Of a stretch of 13,709 nucleotides of DNA, positions 1 through 7,159 are shown piece by piece (within the stretch, counting starts at the first letter, position 1; the number at the start of each line of letters is the position of its first letter). This DNA is from IDS-8 sp964607425 (GTDB taxonomy: Bacteria; Pseudomonadota; Gammaproteobacteria; Steroidobacterales; Woeseiaceae). Below the pieces are notes generated by a model, which saw only the letters and a program-made list of their open reading frames with translations, was not told the origin of the DNA and did no database searches. Made by a program: the position numbers and the translations under genes. The DNA lies in NCBI GenBank assembly GCA_964607425.1, contig CAZSKQ010000094.1, forward strand, positions 1 to 13,709. Direction: 5' to 3'.

Positions 1-57
1 GCTAGCGGCCGCAACTTCCGCCGTGGCTGGCGGAGCGCAAGCGCGACCCGCCGCGCG

Positions 58-1317
58 TCAGTCGGGGGTGCGGCGGATGTCCGCACCCAGTTGGCGCAGC
101 TTTTCCTCGATACGCTCATAACCGCGATCGACGTGGTAGATGCGGTCGACGAGGGTCTCGCCCTCGGCGGCGAGCCCCGCGAGCACGAGCCCGGCCGACG
201 CGCGCAGGTCGGTAGCCATCACCGGTGCGGCGGTGAGCCGCTCGACGCCGCTGCACACGGCGGTATTGCCTTCAATGCGGATGTCCGCCCCCATGCGCTG
301 CAGCTCGAGCACGTGCTGGAAGCGGTTTTCGAATACCGTTTCGGTCACGGTCCCGACGCCCTCGCCCACCGCGTTCAGTGCGCAGAACTGTGCCTGCATA
401 TCGGTCGGAAATCCCGGATAGGGCATGGTGCGGATGTTGACCGCCCGCGGCCGCCGCCGGCCCATGTCGAGCTCGATCCAGTCCTCGCCGGTCGCTATGG
501 CCGCACCCGATTCCTGCAGCTTCAGGAGCACGGCCTCGAGGCTTTTCGGGTCCGTGCGCTTGAGCCGCACGTGCCCTCCCGTCATCGCGGCCGCGGTGAG
601 GTAGGTGCCGGTTTCGATGCGGTCTGGCATGACCGAATAAGCGGCACCGTGCAGCGAGTCCACGCCGCGCACCCGGATCATGCTGCTGCCGGCGCCCTCG
701 ATCTCGGCTCCCAGGCGCACGAGGAACCTGGCGAGGTCGATCACCTCGGGCTCGCGCGCGGCATTCTCGAGAATGGTCTCGCCCTCCGCCAGCACGGCGG
801 CCATGAGGAGGTTCTCGGTGCCCGTGACGGTCACGGTATCGAACACCACGTGTGCGCCCCGGAGCCGGCGCGCCCGCGCCTTGATGTAGCCGTTTTGCAC
901 CTTGACCTCGGCGCCCATCGCCTGCAGCCCGAGAACGTGCAGGTTCACCGGCCGGGCACCTATCGCGCAGCCGCCCGGCAGCGACACGTCCGCCTCGCCG
1001 AAGCGGCTCAGGAGCGGTCCCAGCACCAGGATGGATGCGCGCATGGTCTTCACGAGTTCGTAGGGCGCGCGGCGCTGCGTCGCCTCGCTCGCGTCGACCT
1101 CGACGTTCAGCTTGTCGTCAAAGGTGACCTTGGCGCCGATGCTCTGCAATAGCGTGATGGTGGTCGAAACATCCTTCAGGTGCGGGACGTTGCCGATCGT
1201 CACGGGCTCCGATGCCAAAAGCGTGCCGGCCAGGATCGGCAGGGCGGCATTCTTCGCCCCCGAGATCCCGATTTCACCTTCCAGCCGGGTGCCTCCCCTG
1301 ATCAGCAGCTTGTCCAC
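58..1317 (-). CDS. murA: UDP-N-acetylglucosamine 1-carboxyvinyltransferase MurA
   Basis: Cytosolic enzyme that transfers enolpyruvate from PEP to UDP-GlcNAc, the first committed step of peptidoglycan synthesis. The protein shows the family's N-terminal GAKNAALP with Lys22, the active-site loop LPGGCAIGARPVNLH with the PEP-binding, fosfomycin-target Cys117 (Cys115 in E. coli) and Arg122, and the late PGFPTDMQAQ motif. The frame stays open far upstream through the neighbouring gene, but I chose the GTG at 1317. It gives 419 residues, the same length as E. coli MurA, begins with the usual VDKLLIRGG-type start, and has an AGGA seven bases upstream. Stop is TGA. It lies 40 bases after the IbaG-like gene on the same strand, an order also found in E. 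coli, so the two are probably cotranscribed. Identity is very secure; the start is well supported. Confidence 0.97.
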   Translation of the reverse strand: MDKLLIRGGTRLEGEIGISGAKNAALPILAGTLLASEPVTIGNVPHLKDVSTTITLLQSIGAKVTFDDKLNVEVDASEATQRRAPYELVKTMRASILVLGPLLSRFGEADVSLPGGCAIGARPVNLHVLGLQAMGAEVKVQNGYIKARARRLRGAHVVFDTVTVTGTENLLMAAVLAEGETILENAAREPEVIDLARFLVRLGAEIEGAGSSMIRVRGVDSLHGAAYSVMPDRIETGTYLTAAAMTGGHVRLKRTDPKSLEAVLLKLQESGAAIATGEDWIELDMGRRRPRAVNIRTMPYPGFPTDMQAQFCALNAVGEGVGTVTETVFENRFQHVLELQRMGADIRIEGNTAVCSGVERLTAAPVMATDLRASAGLVLAGLAAEGETLVDRIYHVDRGYERIEEKLRQLGADIRRTPD

Positions 1318-1324
1318 GTCGATG

Positions 1325-1328
1325 TCCT
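1325..1328 (-). promoter_or_regulatory. Shine-Dalgarno of murA
   Basis: AGGA on the minus strand, seven bases before a GTG. It decides the murA start, because the reading frame stays open for another 85 codons upstream and no better start with a ribosome binding site fits the family length. Confidence 0.55.
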
Positions 1329-1357
1329 GTCCGGCCGGTGCGCGCTTGCGGCGGACG

Positions 1358-1600
1358 CTAGCCCGGGTTGTCCTTCGCTTCTTCCGGGGTGAGCGCGCGG
1401 ATCGACAGCGCGTGGATCTCGTTGCCGACGCGGTCTCCCAGGCAGCGGTAAACGAGCTGGTGCCGCGCGGTGGCCCGCAAACCCGCGAACGCCTCCGAAA
1501 CGACGATCGCCTGGAAATGCGTATTATCCGGGCTCGAGACCCGCACGGTAGCGTCGGGAAGTCCCTCTTCAATCAGTTTTTCGATGGCGGAAGGATCCAT
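1358..1600 (-). CDS. ibaG: BolA family protein, IbaG-like
   Basis: Small 80-residue BolA-family protein. The KH-like fold is recognisable from the N-terminal helix (IEKLIEEGLPDATVRV), the strand with THFQAIVVSEAF, and the C-terminal IHALSIRALTPEE. His63 in the IHALSI motif is the family-conserved histidine used as an iron-sulfur ligand when BolA proteins pair with monothiol glutaredoxins; His28 is a second candidate. In E. coli, IbaG (YrbA) sits immediately upstream of murA, as here, and is linked to acid stress and Fe-S trafficking. Start ATG at 1600 has GAGGA about nine bases upstream. Stop is TAG. It is transcribed leftward, away from kdsD. The context favours IbaG over BolA proper, but exact physiology is inferred. 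Confidence 0.92.
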   Translation of the reverse strand: MDPSAIEKLIEEGLPDATVRVSSPDNTHFQAIVVSEAFAGLRATARHQLVYRCLGDRVGNEIHALSIRALTPEEAKDNPG

Positions 1601-1702
1601 GGTGCAGTCCTCGTGGCTGAGCGCCCGGCATGTGCGGCGCCTGCCGCAGTGTATCAGAGCGCAAAACGTATAAACTTGTCGCCTCGAAACGGGAGCCGGG
1701 GA
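1601..1702. promoter_or_regulatory. Divergent promoter region between ibaG and kdsD
   Basis: This 102-base gap must hold promoters for both directions. A TATAAA at 1669-1674 could be the -10 of the kdsD operon, but I see no good -35 at the right distance. On the minus strand TACACT is a possible -10 for ibaG-murA. A perfect inverted repeat (TGCGGC, four-base loop, GCCGCA) lies at 1633-1648 and could be an operator or just a GC-rich hairpin. The assignment rests mainly on divergent gene layout. Confidence 0.4.
1691..1695 (+). promoter_or_regulatory. Shine-Dalgarno of kdsD
   Basis: GGGAG seven bases before the ATG at 1703. It favours this start over a second in-frame ATG at 1712 and over the long open frame that continues upstream antisense to ibaG and murA. 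Confidence 0.5.
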
Positions 1703-2695
1703 ATGGCCTCTATGACTGCCGAACTGTCATCCGACAAACTGCTGGCGCTCGCCGCACGCGTCCTGGATGTCGAATCCCGCGCGGTGCTGCGGCTGAAAGA
1801 GCGCCTGGACCGCACCTTTGTGGCTGCCTGCGAGCTGTGCCTCGCCACCACCGGGCGGGTCGTCGTCACCGGCATGGGCAAGTCGGGACACATCGGCGGC
1901 AAGATCGCGGCAACGCTGGCAAGCACCGGTACGCCGGCATTTTTCATGCACCCGGCGGAAGCCAGCCATGGCGATCTCGGCATGATCACGGCGCAGGACG
2001 TGCTGCTTGCCGTGTCGTATTCGGGCGAGACGCAGGAAGTGATCACCATCCTGCCGCTGGTCAAGCGCATGGGGGCCCGCCTGCTGTCGATAACCGGCAA
2101 ACCCGGATCGACGCTGGCCAAAGCCGCGGACGTGCACCTGAACGTGGCGATCGACGAGGAGGCCTGCCCCCTGAACCTCGCACCGACCGCGAGCACGACC
2201 GCTACATTAGCCATGGGCGATGCACTGGCCGTGGCACTGCTCGAAAGCCGCGGTTTCACCGCCGAGGACTTCGCGCGCTCGCACCCGAGCGGCAGCCTCG
2301 GCCGCCGCCTGCTGCTGCGGGTAGCCGACGTCATGCATACGGGTGACGACATTCCGGCCGTGCGGGAGCACGTGCGGCTCGGCGAGGGCCTGGTCGAGAT
2401 GTCGCGCAAGGGCCTCGGGATGACGGCCATTGTCGACGCCGAGAATCGCATCCTCGGCATCTTCACGGACGGCGACCTGCGGCGCGCGCTGGATGGCGGC
2501 GTCGACGTGCACAAGACGAACATGCAGTCGGTCATGCACCGCGGCTCGAAAACCGTGCCTCCCGACATGCTCGCCGCCGAAGCGATGCACCTGCTGGAAG
2601 AGCACAAGATCACCGCGCTGCTCGTCGCCGATCCCGAGAACCGGCTGGTCGGGGCGCTGAACGTTCACGACCTTTTTCGGGCGGGCATCGTTTGA
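1703..2695 (+). CDS. kdsD: D-arabinose 5-phosphate isomerase KdsD
   Basis: Isomerises ribulose 5-phosphate to arabinose 5-phosphate, the first step towards Kdo for LPS. The 330-residue protein has an N-terminal SIS sugar-isomerase domain (about 40-180) with GMGKSGHIGGK (Lys60), ASHGDLGM, SYSGETQEV (Glu112), DEEACPLNLAPT (Glu153) and SHPSGSLGRR (His194). These match the catalytic set Lys59, Glu111, Glu152 and His193 described for E. coli KdsD. Two CBS domains follow (about 208-262 and 274-328). The length is that of the full family form with CBS pair. ATG 1703 is the chosen start; ATG 1712 is an alternative that removes three residues. Its TGA overlaps the kdsC start as TTGA. It is the first gene of the rightward kds-lpt-rpoN operon. 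Confidence 0.96.
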   Translation: MASMTAELSSDKLLALAARVLDVESRAVLRLKERLDRTFVAACELCLATTGRVVVTGMGKSGHIGGKIAATLASTGTPAFFMHPAEASHGDLGMITAQDVLLAVSYSGETQEVITILPLVKRMGARLLSITGKPGSTLAKAADVHLNVAIDEEACPLNLAPTASTTATLAMGDALAVALLESRGFTAEDFARSHPSGSLGRRLLLRVADVMHTGDDIPAVREHVRLGEGLVEMSRKGLGMTAIVDAENRILGIFTDGDLRRALDGGVDVHKTNMQSVMHRGSKTVPPDMLAAEAMHLLEEHKITALLVADPENRLVGALNVHDLFRAGIV

Positions 2696-3201
2696 CTCGT
2701 GCCAGCGGCCGCCCGCGCCCTCTCCCGGCCGGCATTCGGCTCGCGGTCTTCGATGTCGACGGTGTGTTCACCGACGGCCGCTTCTACCTGTCGAATGAAG
2801 GCGTCGAATCGAAAGCCTTTCACACCCACGATGGCCACGGCGTCAAGGAGCTGCTGCGCGCCGGCATTGCCGTGGCGGTAATCAGCGCCCGGAACTCGGA
2901 AGCCGTGCGCCTGCGCATGGCGGAGCTCGGTGTGCCGCATGTGCTGCAAGGTGTAACCGACAAGCTGCAGGCCTTCGAGTCGCTCCTCGAGCAACTGCAG
3001 CTCGCGCCGGCACAGTGCGCCTACACCGGCGACGATATCCCCGACCTGCCGCCGCTTCGCGCCGCCGGCTTTGCCGTCGCCGTCGCCAACGCTGTCGACG
3101 AGGTGAAGGCGGCCAGCGATTACATCACCCGCGCGCCGGGGGGCGCGGGCGCGGTGCGTGAGATTTGCGAGTTGATCCTGCGCGCCACGGCGCCTCCATG
3201 A
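2692..3201 (+). CDS. kdsC: 3-deoxy-D-manno-octulosonate 8-phosphate phosphatase KdsC
   Basis: HAD-superfamily phosphatase that releases phosphate from Kdo 8-phosphate to give Kdo. The protein has no cap domain and is probably a tetramer. HAD motif I is FDVDGVFTDG with nucleophile Asp21 and acid/base Asp23. Motif II is ISAR (Ser65), motif III Lys91 in VTDKLQ, and motif IV TGDDIPDL with Asp114 and Asp115. At 169 residues it is slightly shorter than E. coli KdsC (188), mostly at the termini. The start is a TTG at 2692 that overlaps the kdsD stop by four bases (TTGA); no ATG lies near the N-terminus, so translational coupling is likely. It ends in an ATGA overlap with lptC. Function is secure; the TTG start is probable. 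Confidence 0.95.
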   Translation: MTRASGRPRPLPAGIRLAVFDVDGVFTDGRFYLSNEGVESKAFHTHDGHGVKELLRAGIAVAVISARNSEAVRLRMAELGVPHVLQGVTDKLQAFESLLEQLQLAPAQCAYTGDDIPDLPPLRAAGFAVAVANAVDEVKAASDYITRAPGGAGAVREICELILRATAPP

Positions 3202-3764
3202 GCGCGCGCGGGATCGCAGGAATCGTCGTCCTCGCCCTGCTGGCCGTTGCCAGCTGGTATCTCTCGGCGCAGCTGCGCCAACCCGCACCCACCGACGACA
3301 ACGGCAACGTACCGACCAGCGGGTTCTATCTTCGTTCCGCCCGCATCCTCGGAATGGGCACGGAAGGCCGCCTCCTCTATGAGATTCTCGCGGATTACGC
3401 GGAGCAGCAAGCCAGCGACGAAATCGTGTTTCGCAACGTCCGGATAAACTACTCTCCCGGCACGTCGATTCCCTGGACGCTCACCGCGGACACGGCAATC
3501 GTCGCCGGGAGTGAGCGTGGCAACGAGCAGGTGATATTGAGCGGCCACGTGCGGGCCGTGAGCACGGAAGGCTTTTCCGGCGAGGTCACGGAAATCCGCA
3601 CACCCTACCTCCACCTGGAACCGAAAAAGTTCCGCGCGGAAACGGACTCCCGGGTTCAGCTCCGCATCGGTTCCCAGAGCCTCACGGCAACCGGCATGCT
3701 AGCATTGCTGGAGGAGGATCGCGTGCTTCTGAAGTCCAACGTAAGCGGAAGGTTCGTTCCGTGA
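3198..3764 (+). CDS. lptC: LPS export system protein LptC
   Basis: Bitopic inner-membrane protein that takes LPS from LptB2FG and passes it to periplasmic LptA. A hydrophobic segment at residues 5-23 is the N-terminal membrane anchor. The rest forms the periplasmic OstA/LptC-like beta-jellyroll, recognisable by its alternating strands, by GFYLRSARILGMGTEGRLLY and by the C-terminal LLEEDRVLLKSNVSGRF. The product is 188 residues, close to the 191 of E. coli LptC. I chose ATG 3198, which overlaps the kdsC stop (ATGA); an upstream extension would add charged residues before the anchor. It ends in a GTGA overlap with lptA. Identification combines weak family similarity with strong position evidence. 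Confidence 0.93.
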   Translation: MSARGIAGIVVLALLAVASWYLSAQLRQPAPTDDNGNVPTSGFYLRSARILGMGTEGRLLYEILADYAEQQASDEIVFRNVRINYSPGTSIPWTLTADTAIVAGSERGNEQVILSGHVRAVSTEGFSGEVTEIRTPYLHLEPKKFRAETDSRVQLRIGSQSLTATGMLALLEEDRVLLKSNVSGRFVP

Positions 3765-4495
3765 GTGGTCTGTCCCCCATGCGCCTGATTCGCACCCTTG
3801 CCGCGGCGATCGTGTTGATTTCGCACACTGCCGCCGCGCAGCAGGAGGAATCCCGGCTGCCGATAACGGTGTACGCCGACAGTGTCGAGGGCCAGAATTC
3901 GATCCTGGTCTACCAGGGATTGAAGGTTACGCAGGGCAGCATCAGCCTGCAGGCGGATGTCGGGCGCACCAGCGGCATCGACTTCGAGAACAGCACCTGG
4001 CATTTGTCCGGCAACGTCGTCATCGACGTGCGCAACGGCCATCTCGAGAGCGAGGCGGCCGACCTCGTGTTCGAGGATCACCGGCTGCGCCAGGCGATCA
4101 TCACCGGATCGCCGGCAACCTTCCGCATGCAGCGTCCCGGGAGCGACAAGGAAACCTACGCGCAGGCGGATAAACTCATTTACGATTTTTCGCAAGGTAT
4201 GGTGGAGTTCTCGGGCGATGCCACGATCACCGAGGGCGGTAACCGGATCTCGAGCGAGCACCTCTTCTATAACATCGAGGAGCAACGCATCAAGGCGCAA
4301 TCCGGGGGTACAGGCGACTCCAAGGTCAAAATCACCTACACGCCGGACGAAGAAGACGAAAGCGGCGAACCGGCGACGAACGATTCACCGGCCGACGAGC
4401 CACCGGCCGACGATTCATCGGCCGACGAGCCACCAGCCGATGACAGGGCCGCGGGCGAGAGCGGGCAGGGACACGACGAAGCAGGCGGTAAATGA
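3761..4495 (+). CDS. lptA: LPS transport periplasmic protein LptA with acidic repeat tail
   Basis: Periplasmic bridge protein that polymerises head to tail and carries LPS between LptC and LptD. Residues 7-26 look like a signal peptide (RLIRTLAAAIVLI core, cleavage near TAAA|QQ). Residues about 35-195 form the OstA/LptA beta-jellyroll, including ITVYADSVEGQNS, YQGLKVTQGS and AQADKLIYDFSQGMVEFSGDATI. Residues 196-244 are an unusual acidic, proline-rich tail with two tandem ten-residue repeats of the type DSxADEPPAD. This makes the protein 244 residues against 185 in E. coli. The GTG start at 3761 overlaps the lptC stop and has GGAAGG eight bases upstream. ATG 3779 is an alternative that still keeps the signal peptide. 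It ends in an ATGA overlap with lptB. Confidence 0.94.
   Translation: MSGLSPMRLIRTLAAAIVLISHTAAAQQEESRLPITVYADSVEGQNSILVYQGLKVTQGSISLQADVGRTSGIDFENSTWHLSGNVVIDVRNGHLESEAADLVFEDHRLRQAIITGSPATFRMQRPGSDKETYAQADKLIYDFSQGMVEFSGDATITEGGNRISSEHLFYNIEEQRIKAQSGGTGDSKVKITYTPDEEDESGEPATNDSPADEPPADDSSADEPPADDRAAGESGQGHDEAGGK
4382..4441 (+). repeat. Two tandem 30-bp repeats in the 3' end of lptA
   Basis: Two adjacent 30-base copies (4382-4411 and 4412-4441) that differ at three positions. They encode DSPADEPPAD and DSSADEPPAD. The shorter unit GCCGACGA recurs within them. This is the likely basis of the extended LptA tail, and slippage could change the copy number in frame. Confidence 0.85.
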
Positions 4496-5217
4496 GCATC
4501 CTGAGCGTCGAGGATATCTCCAAACGCTACAAGTTCCGCGAAGTCGTCAAAGGGATTTCACTCGAAATCAGGAGCGGCGAGGTCGTCGGGCTGCTGGGCC
4601 CGAACGGCGCCGGCAAGACGACCGCGTTCTACATGATCGTCGGCCTCATTCCCTGCGACCGGGGCCGGATCCTGCTGGACGGCCACGATCTCACCGCGCT
4701 GCCGATGCATAAACGGGCCGCGATGGGCCTCGGCTACCTGCCGCAGGAGGCCTCGATTTTCCGGAAACTGACGGTGGAGGAAAACATCCTCGCGATCCTC
4801 GAGAACCGCGACGACCTCGACCGGGCCGGCCGGGAACAGGAGCTCGACCAGCTGCTGGACGAGCTGCACGTCGGCCACGTGCGAACCAGCATAGGCATCA
4901 GCCTGTCCGGCGGCGAGCGCCGTCGCGTGGAAATTGCCCGGGCGCTCGCCGCGGACCCGCGCTTCGTGCTGCTCGACGAACCCTTCGCCGGTGTGGATCC
5001 GATTTCGGTACTCGACATTCAAAGGATAATCAGGCACTTAAGCGATCGCGGTATTGGTATCCTGATTACCGACCACAATGTCAGGGAAACTCTCGGAATT
5101 TGCGGGAGAGCCTATATACTCAATGAAGGCAGCCTGATTGCCTCGGGCTCGCCCGCAGAAATCCTGGCTAACCAGCACGTCCGGGAAGTGTATCTCGGAC
5201 AGGAGTTCAAGCTCTGA
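4492..5217 (+). CDS. lptB: LPS export ABC transporter ATP-binding protein LptB
   Basis: Cytosolic ATPase of the LptB2FG transporter that extracts LPS from the inner membrane and drives the Lpt bridge. The 241-residue ABC domain is complete: Walker A GPNGAGKT (36-43), Q-loop with Gln85 (LPQEASIFRKLTVEEN), signature LSGGE (138-142), Walker B FVLLDEP with catalytic Glu163, and switch His195 in ITDHNVRET. The C-terminal NQHVREVYLGQEFKL is typical of LptB rather than of branched amino-acid transporters. Length matches E. coli LptB (241). ATG 4492 overlaps the lptA stop (ATGA). The LptF and LptG permease partners are not in the window. It is followed by a 64-base gap before rpoN. Confidence 0.97.
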   Translation: MSILSVEDISKRYKFREVVKGISLEIRSGEVVGLLGPNGAGKTTAFYMIVGLIPCDRGRILLDGHDLTALPMHKRAAMGLGYLPQEASIFRKLTVEENILAILENRDDLDRAGREQELDQLLDELHVGHVRTSIGISLSGGERRRVEIARALAADPRFVLLDEPFAGVDPISVLDIQRIIRHLSDRGIGILITDHNVRETLGICGRAYILNEGSLIASGSPAEILANQHVREVYLGQEFKL

Positions 5218-5281
5218 TTCAGTATTCGACCTGTGTATTGATAGCGGAGCCGTTACCCCGGCGTGGAGTACCCGTGATCGC

Positions 5282-6676
5282 ATGTTGAAGCCGTCCCTGC
5301 AGCTCAAGCTCGGTCAGTCGCTGACGATGACCCCGCAACTGCAGCAGGCAATCCGGTTGCTGCAGTTGCCCGTGCTGGACCTCTCCGCGCAAATCCAGGA
5401 CGCCCTGGAAGAAAACATCATGCTGGAGATGGAGGACCTGCCGGATGTCCCGAAAACCAGCACGGAAACCACTGCCGAAGTCGAGGCAATAAAGCCCGAG
5501 GACAGCTGGCAGACGAACCCGATGGAGCGCATCCAGGAAACGAACTGGAACGGCGAAGGGCGCCCGATCAACGAGTACGCCGACCAGAGCGGCCAGTCCC
5601 TGCGCGAGCACCTGCTCTGGCAACTCGAGCTGGAGGATTTCACGCCGCGTGAGAGCGTGATCGGCGAGTCGATTATCGATGCCATCAACGACGATGGTTA
5701 CATCACCGCCGACCTGGCCGATGTGATCGAGGTAATCGGCGACGATTCCGCCGTCAGCCCCGAAGAAGTCGAGGGGGTGCTGAAGAAAGTGCAGCGCTTC
5801 GATCCCGCAGGCATCGGCGCGCGCTCGCTATCGGAATGTATCGCCCTCCAGCTACGGCAGCTCGAGCGGTCGACGCCGGGCCTGCAGCTCGCGCTCGACC
5901 TGGCTCGCGACAACCTGGACGCCATCGCCAACCAGGAATACGCCGAGCTCCGGCGCTCGCTCAGAGTATCCGAGGACGAGCTGCACGATGCAGTTGCGCT
6001 GATCCGCTCCTGCAACCCTAGACCGGGACAGGCCGTGAGCGCCGCCGCGGCGGAATATGTCGTGCCGGACGTGTTCGTGCGCAAGGTCGACAATCGCTGG
6101 ACGGTCGAGATCAGTTCGTCGGGAATTCCGCGCCTGTCGGTCAACCAGCGCTACGCGCAGCTCCTGCGCGGCAGCAGCGATCATGCGGCCCTGCGAACGC
6201 AACTGCAGGAAGCGCGCTGGCTGGTGCGCAGCCTCGAGATCCGCAACGAGACGCTGCTCAAGGTGGCGACCTGCATCGTGTCGCGCCAGCATGAATTCCT
6301 CGATCGCGGGGACGAGGCGATGAAGCCGCTCGTCCTGCGGGATGTCGCCGAGGAAATCGGCATGCACGAATCCACGATTTCGCGGGTGACGACCAACAAG
6401 TACATGCACACTCCGCGCGGCGTCTTCGAGTTCAAGTATTTCTTTTCCAGCCACCTGACGACGGCCGCCGGCGAGGACCAGTCATCGACGTCCGTGCGCG
6501 CCAAGATCAGGAAACTGATCGGCAGCGAGAACCCGGCGAAACCCTTGAGCGACAGCAAAATCGCCCAGCTTCTGGCCGACGAAGGCATCTCCGTTGCCCG
6601 CCGGACCGTGGCTAAATATCGCGAGGCGATGAAGATCGCCTCATCCAGCGAACGCAAGGTCCGCACTCCGCGTTGA
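5282..6676 (+). CDS. rpoN: RNA polymerase sigma-54 factor RpoN
   Basis: Alternative sigma factor that recognises -24/-12 promoters and needs AAA+ enhancer-binding activators. The 464-residue protein shows the Gln/Leu-rich region I (1-50; LQLKLGQSLTMTPQLQQAIRLL), an acidic variable region II (about 51-100), the core-binding domain (about 105-300), the helix-turn-helix near 352-371 (LRDVAEEIGMHESTISRVTT), and the RpoN box ARRTVAKYRE at 439-448 that reads the -24 element. Length is close to E. coli RpoN (477). ATG 5282 is the only sensible start, since region I begins right there, although its ribosome binding site is weak (a GGAG 13 bases upstream). The gene lies 64 bases after lptB, as in many gammaproteobacteria. 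Confidence 0.98.
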   Translation: MLKPSLQLKLGQSLTMTPQLQQAIRLLQLPVLDLSAQIQDALEENIMLEMEDLPDVPKTSTETTAEVEAIKPEDSWQTNPMERIQETNWNGEGRPINEYADQSGQSLREHLLWQLELEDFTPRESVIGESIIDAINDDGYITADLADVIEVIGDDSAVSPEEVEGVLKKVQRFDPAGIGARSLSECIALQLRQLERSTPGLQLALDLARDNLDAIANQEYAELRRSLRVSEDELHDAVALIRSCNPRPGQAVSAAAAEYVVPDVFVRKVDNRWTVEISSSGIPRLSVNQRYAQLLRGSSDHAALRTQLQEARWLVRSLEIRNETLLKVATCIVSRQHEFLDRGDEAMKPLVLRDVAEEIGMHESTISRVTTNKYMHTPRGVFEFKYFFSSHLTTAAGEDQSSTSVRAKIRKLIGSENPAKPLSDSKIAQLLADEGISVARRTVAKYREAMKIASSSERKVRTPR

Positions 6677-6687
6677 ACGGTGGCGGA

Positions 6688-6719
6688 CTTTCGAATTCAG
6701 GTAGTGGGCTTTTCGAAAG
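6688..6719. other. Inverted repeat between rpoN and hpf
   Basis: Perfect 8-base arms, CTTTCGAA at 6688-6695 and TTCGAAAG at 6712-6719, separated by 16 bases. Each arm carries the self-palindrome TTCGAA. It lies 11 bases after the rpoN stop in the 153-base leader of hpf. It could be an operator with two half-sites or an RNA hairpin; no T-run follows, so a classic terminator is unlikely. Confidence 0.5.
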
Positions 6720-6816
6720 GCATCTGGAGGTGAAGCGAAGTCGGTAACTGATCGGCAATTTTTCATCAACCGTTTGCGTGACATCCTCCGCGGGGGTGGG
6801 GCCGCGGGCGAGCACG

Positions 6817-6823
6817 AAGGGAG
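6817..6823 (+). promoter_or_regulatory. Strong Shine-Dalgarno of hpf
   Basis: AAGGGAG six bases before the hpf ATG. It is one of the clearest ribosome binding sites in the window and fits a protein that must be made in high amounts. Confidence 0.6.
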
Positions 6824-6829
6824 AAGATT

Positions 6830-7150
6830 ATGCAAGTGAGCGTTACGGGCCATCATGTAGACATAACTGCTGCCTTGAAAAATTATGTCGAGAACAAAAT
6901 CGAAAAGATTGAACGGCATTTCGATCTCGTATCGGACGTACACTGTATACTCACCGTCGAAAAGCTGCGGCATAAAGCTGAGGCCATGGTGAACGTCAAC
7001 GGCGGCCAGCTTTATGCCGATTCCACCGATGAAGATATGTATGCGGCCATTGACGCGCTCGTCGACAAGCTCGATCGGCAGGTGAAGAAACACAAGGAAA
7101 AACTGGGCGATCACCACGCCCGGCATATCGACAAACGACAATTCGACTGA
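6830..7150 (+). CDS. hpf: Ribosome hibernation promoting factor, short form
   Basis: Binds the 30S subunit near the mRNA and tRNA channel and promotes formation of inactive 100S ribosome dimers in starved cells. The 106-residue protein has the single S30AE/sigma-54 modulation domain: MQVSVTGHHVDITAALKNYV, then the basic helix IEKIERHF, the central strands, and the C-terminal helix AIDALVDKLDRQVKKHKEKL. It lacks the C-terminal dimerisation domain of long HPF, so it is the gammaproteobacterial short type (95 residues in E. coli) with a slightly longer basic tail. A 153-base gap after rpoN, the largest within this operon, plus a strong ribosome binding site suggest extra regulation of its own. 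Codon use is visibly less GC-rich than in its neighbours, as often seen for highly expressed genes. Confidence 0.95.
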   Translation: MQVSVTGHHVDITAALKNYVENKIEKIERHFDLVSDVHCILTVEKLRHKAEAMVNVNGGQLYADSTDEDMYAAIDALVDKLDRQVKKHKEKLGDHHARHIDKRQFD

Positions 7151-7159
7151 CCACACCGA

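Noticed and set aside
1..57. NheI/NotI-like string at the left edge, a small hairpin (17-34) and a possible hisG start
   Set aside because: The restriction-site-like string is plausible by chance in GC-rich DNA and is not evidence of vector. The 6-bp hairpin has no T-run, and I see no start codon with a ribosome binding site for a gene after murA.
91..1152. 353-codon open frame on the plus strand opposite murA
   Set aside because: His/Arg/Ala-rich shadow typical of high-GC DNA; no family features, and it is antisense to an essential conserved gene.
1318..1572. 85-residue N-terminal extension of murA in the same open frame
   Set aside because: It overlaps the IbaG-like gene in another frame, is Arg/Ser-rich as expected for an antisense-type shadow, and MurA reaches its normal 419 residues from the GTG at 1317.
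1112..1702. Long open frame upstream of kdsD running antisense to murA and ibaG
   Set aside because: KdsD homology begins at the ATG near 1703 with a good ribosome binding site. The upstream part is low-complexity and lies antisense to two conserved genes.
5092..5120. Possible internal promoter of rpoN inside lptB (TATACT at 5115-5120)
   Set aside because: The -10 is good, but the sequence at -35 distance (CTCGGA) does not fit. Not strong enough to annotate.
6677..6829. Sigma-54 promoter upstream of hpf
   Set aside because: I looked for GG-N10-GC in a TGGCAC/TTGCA context and found no convincing match.
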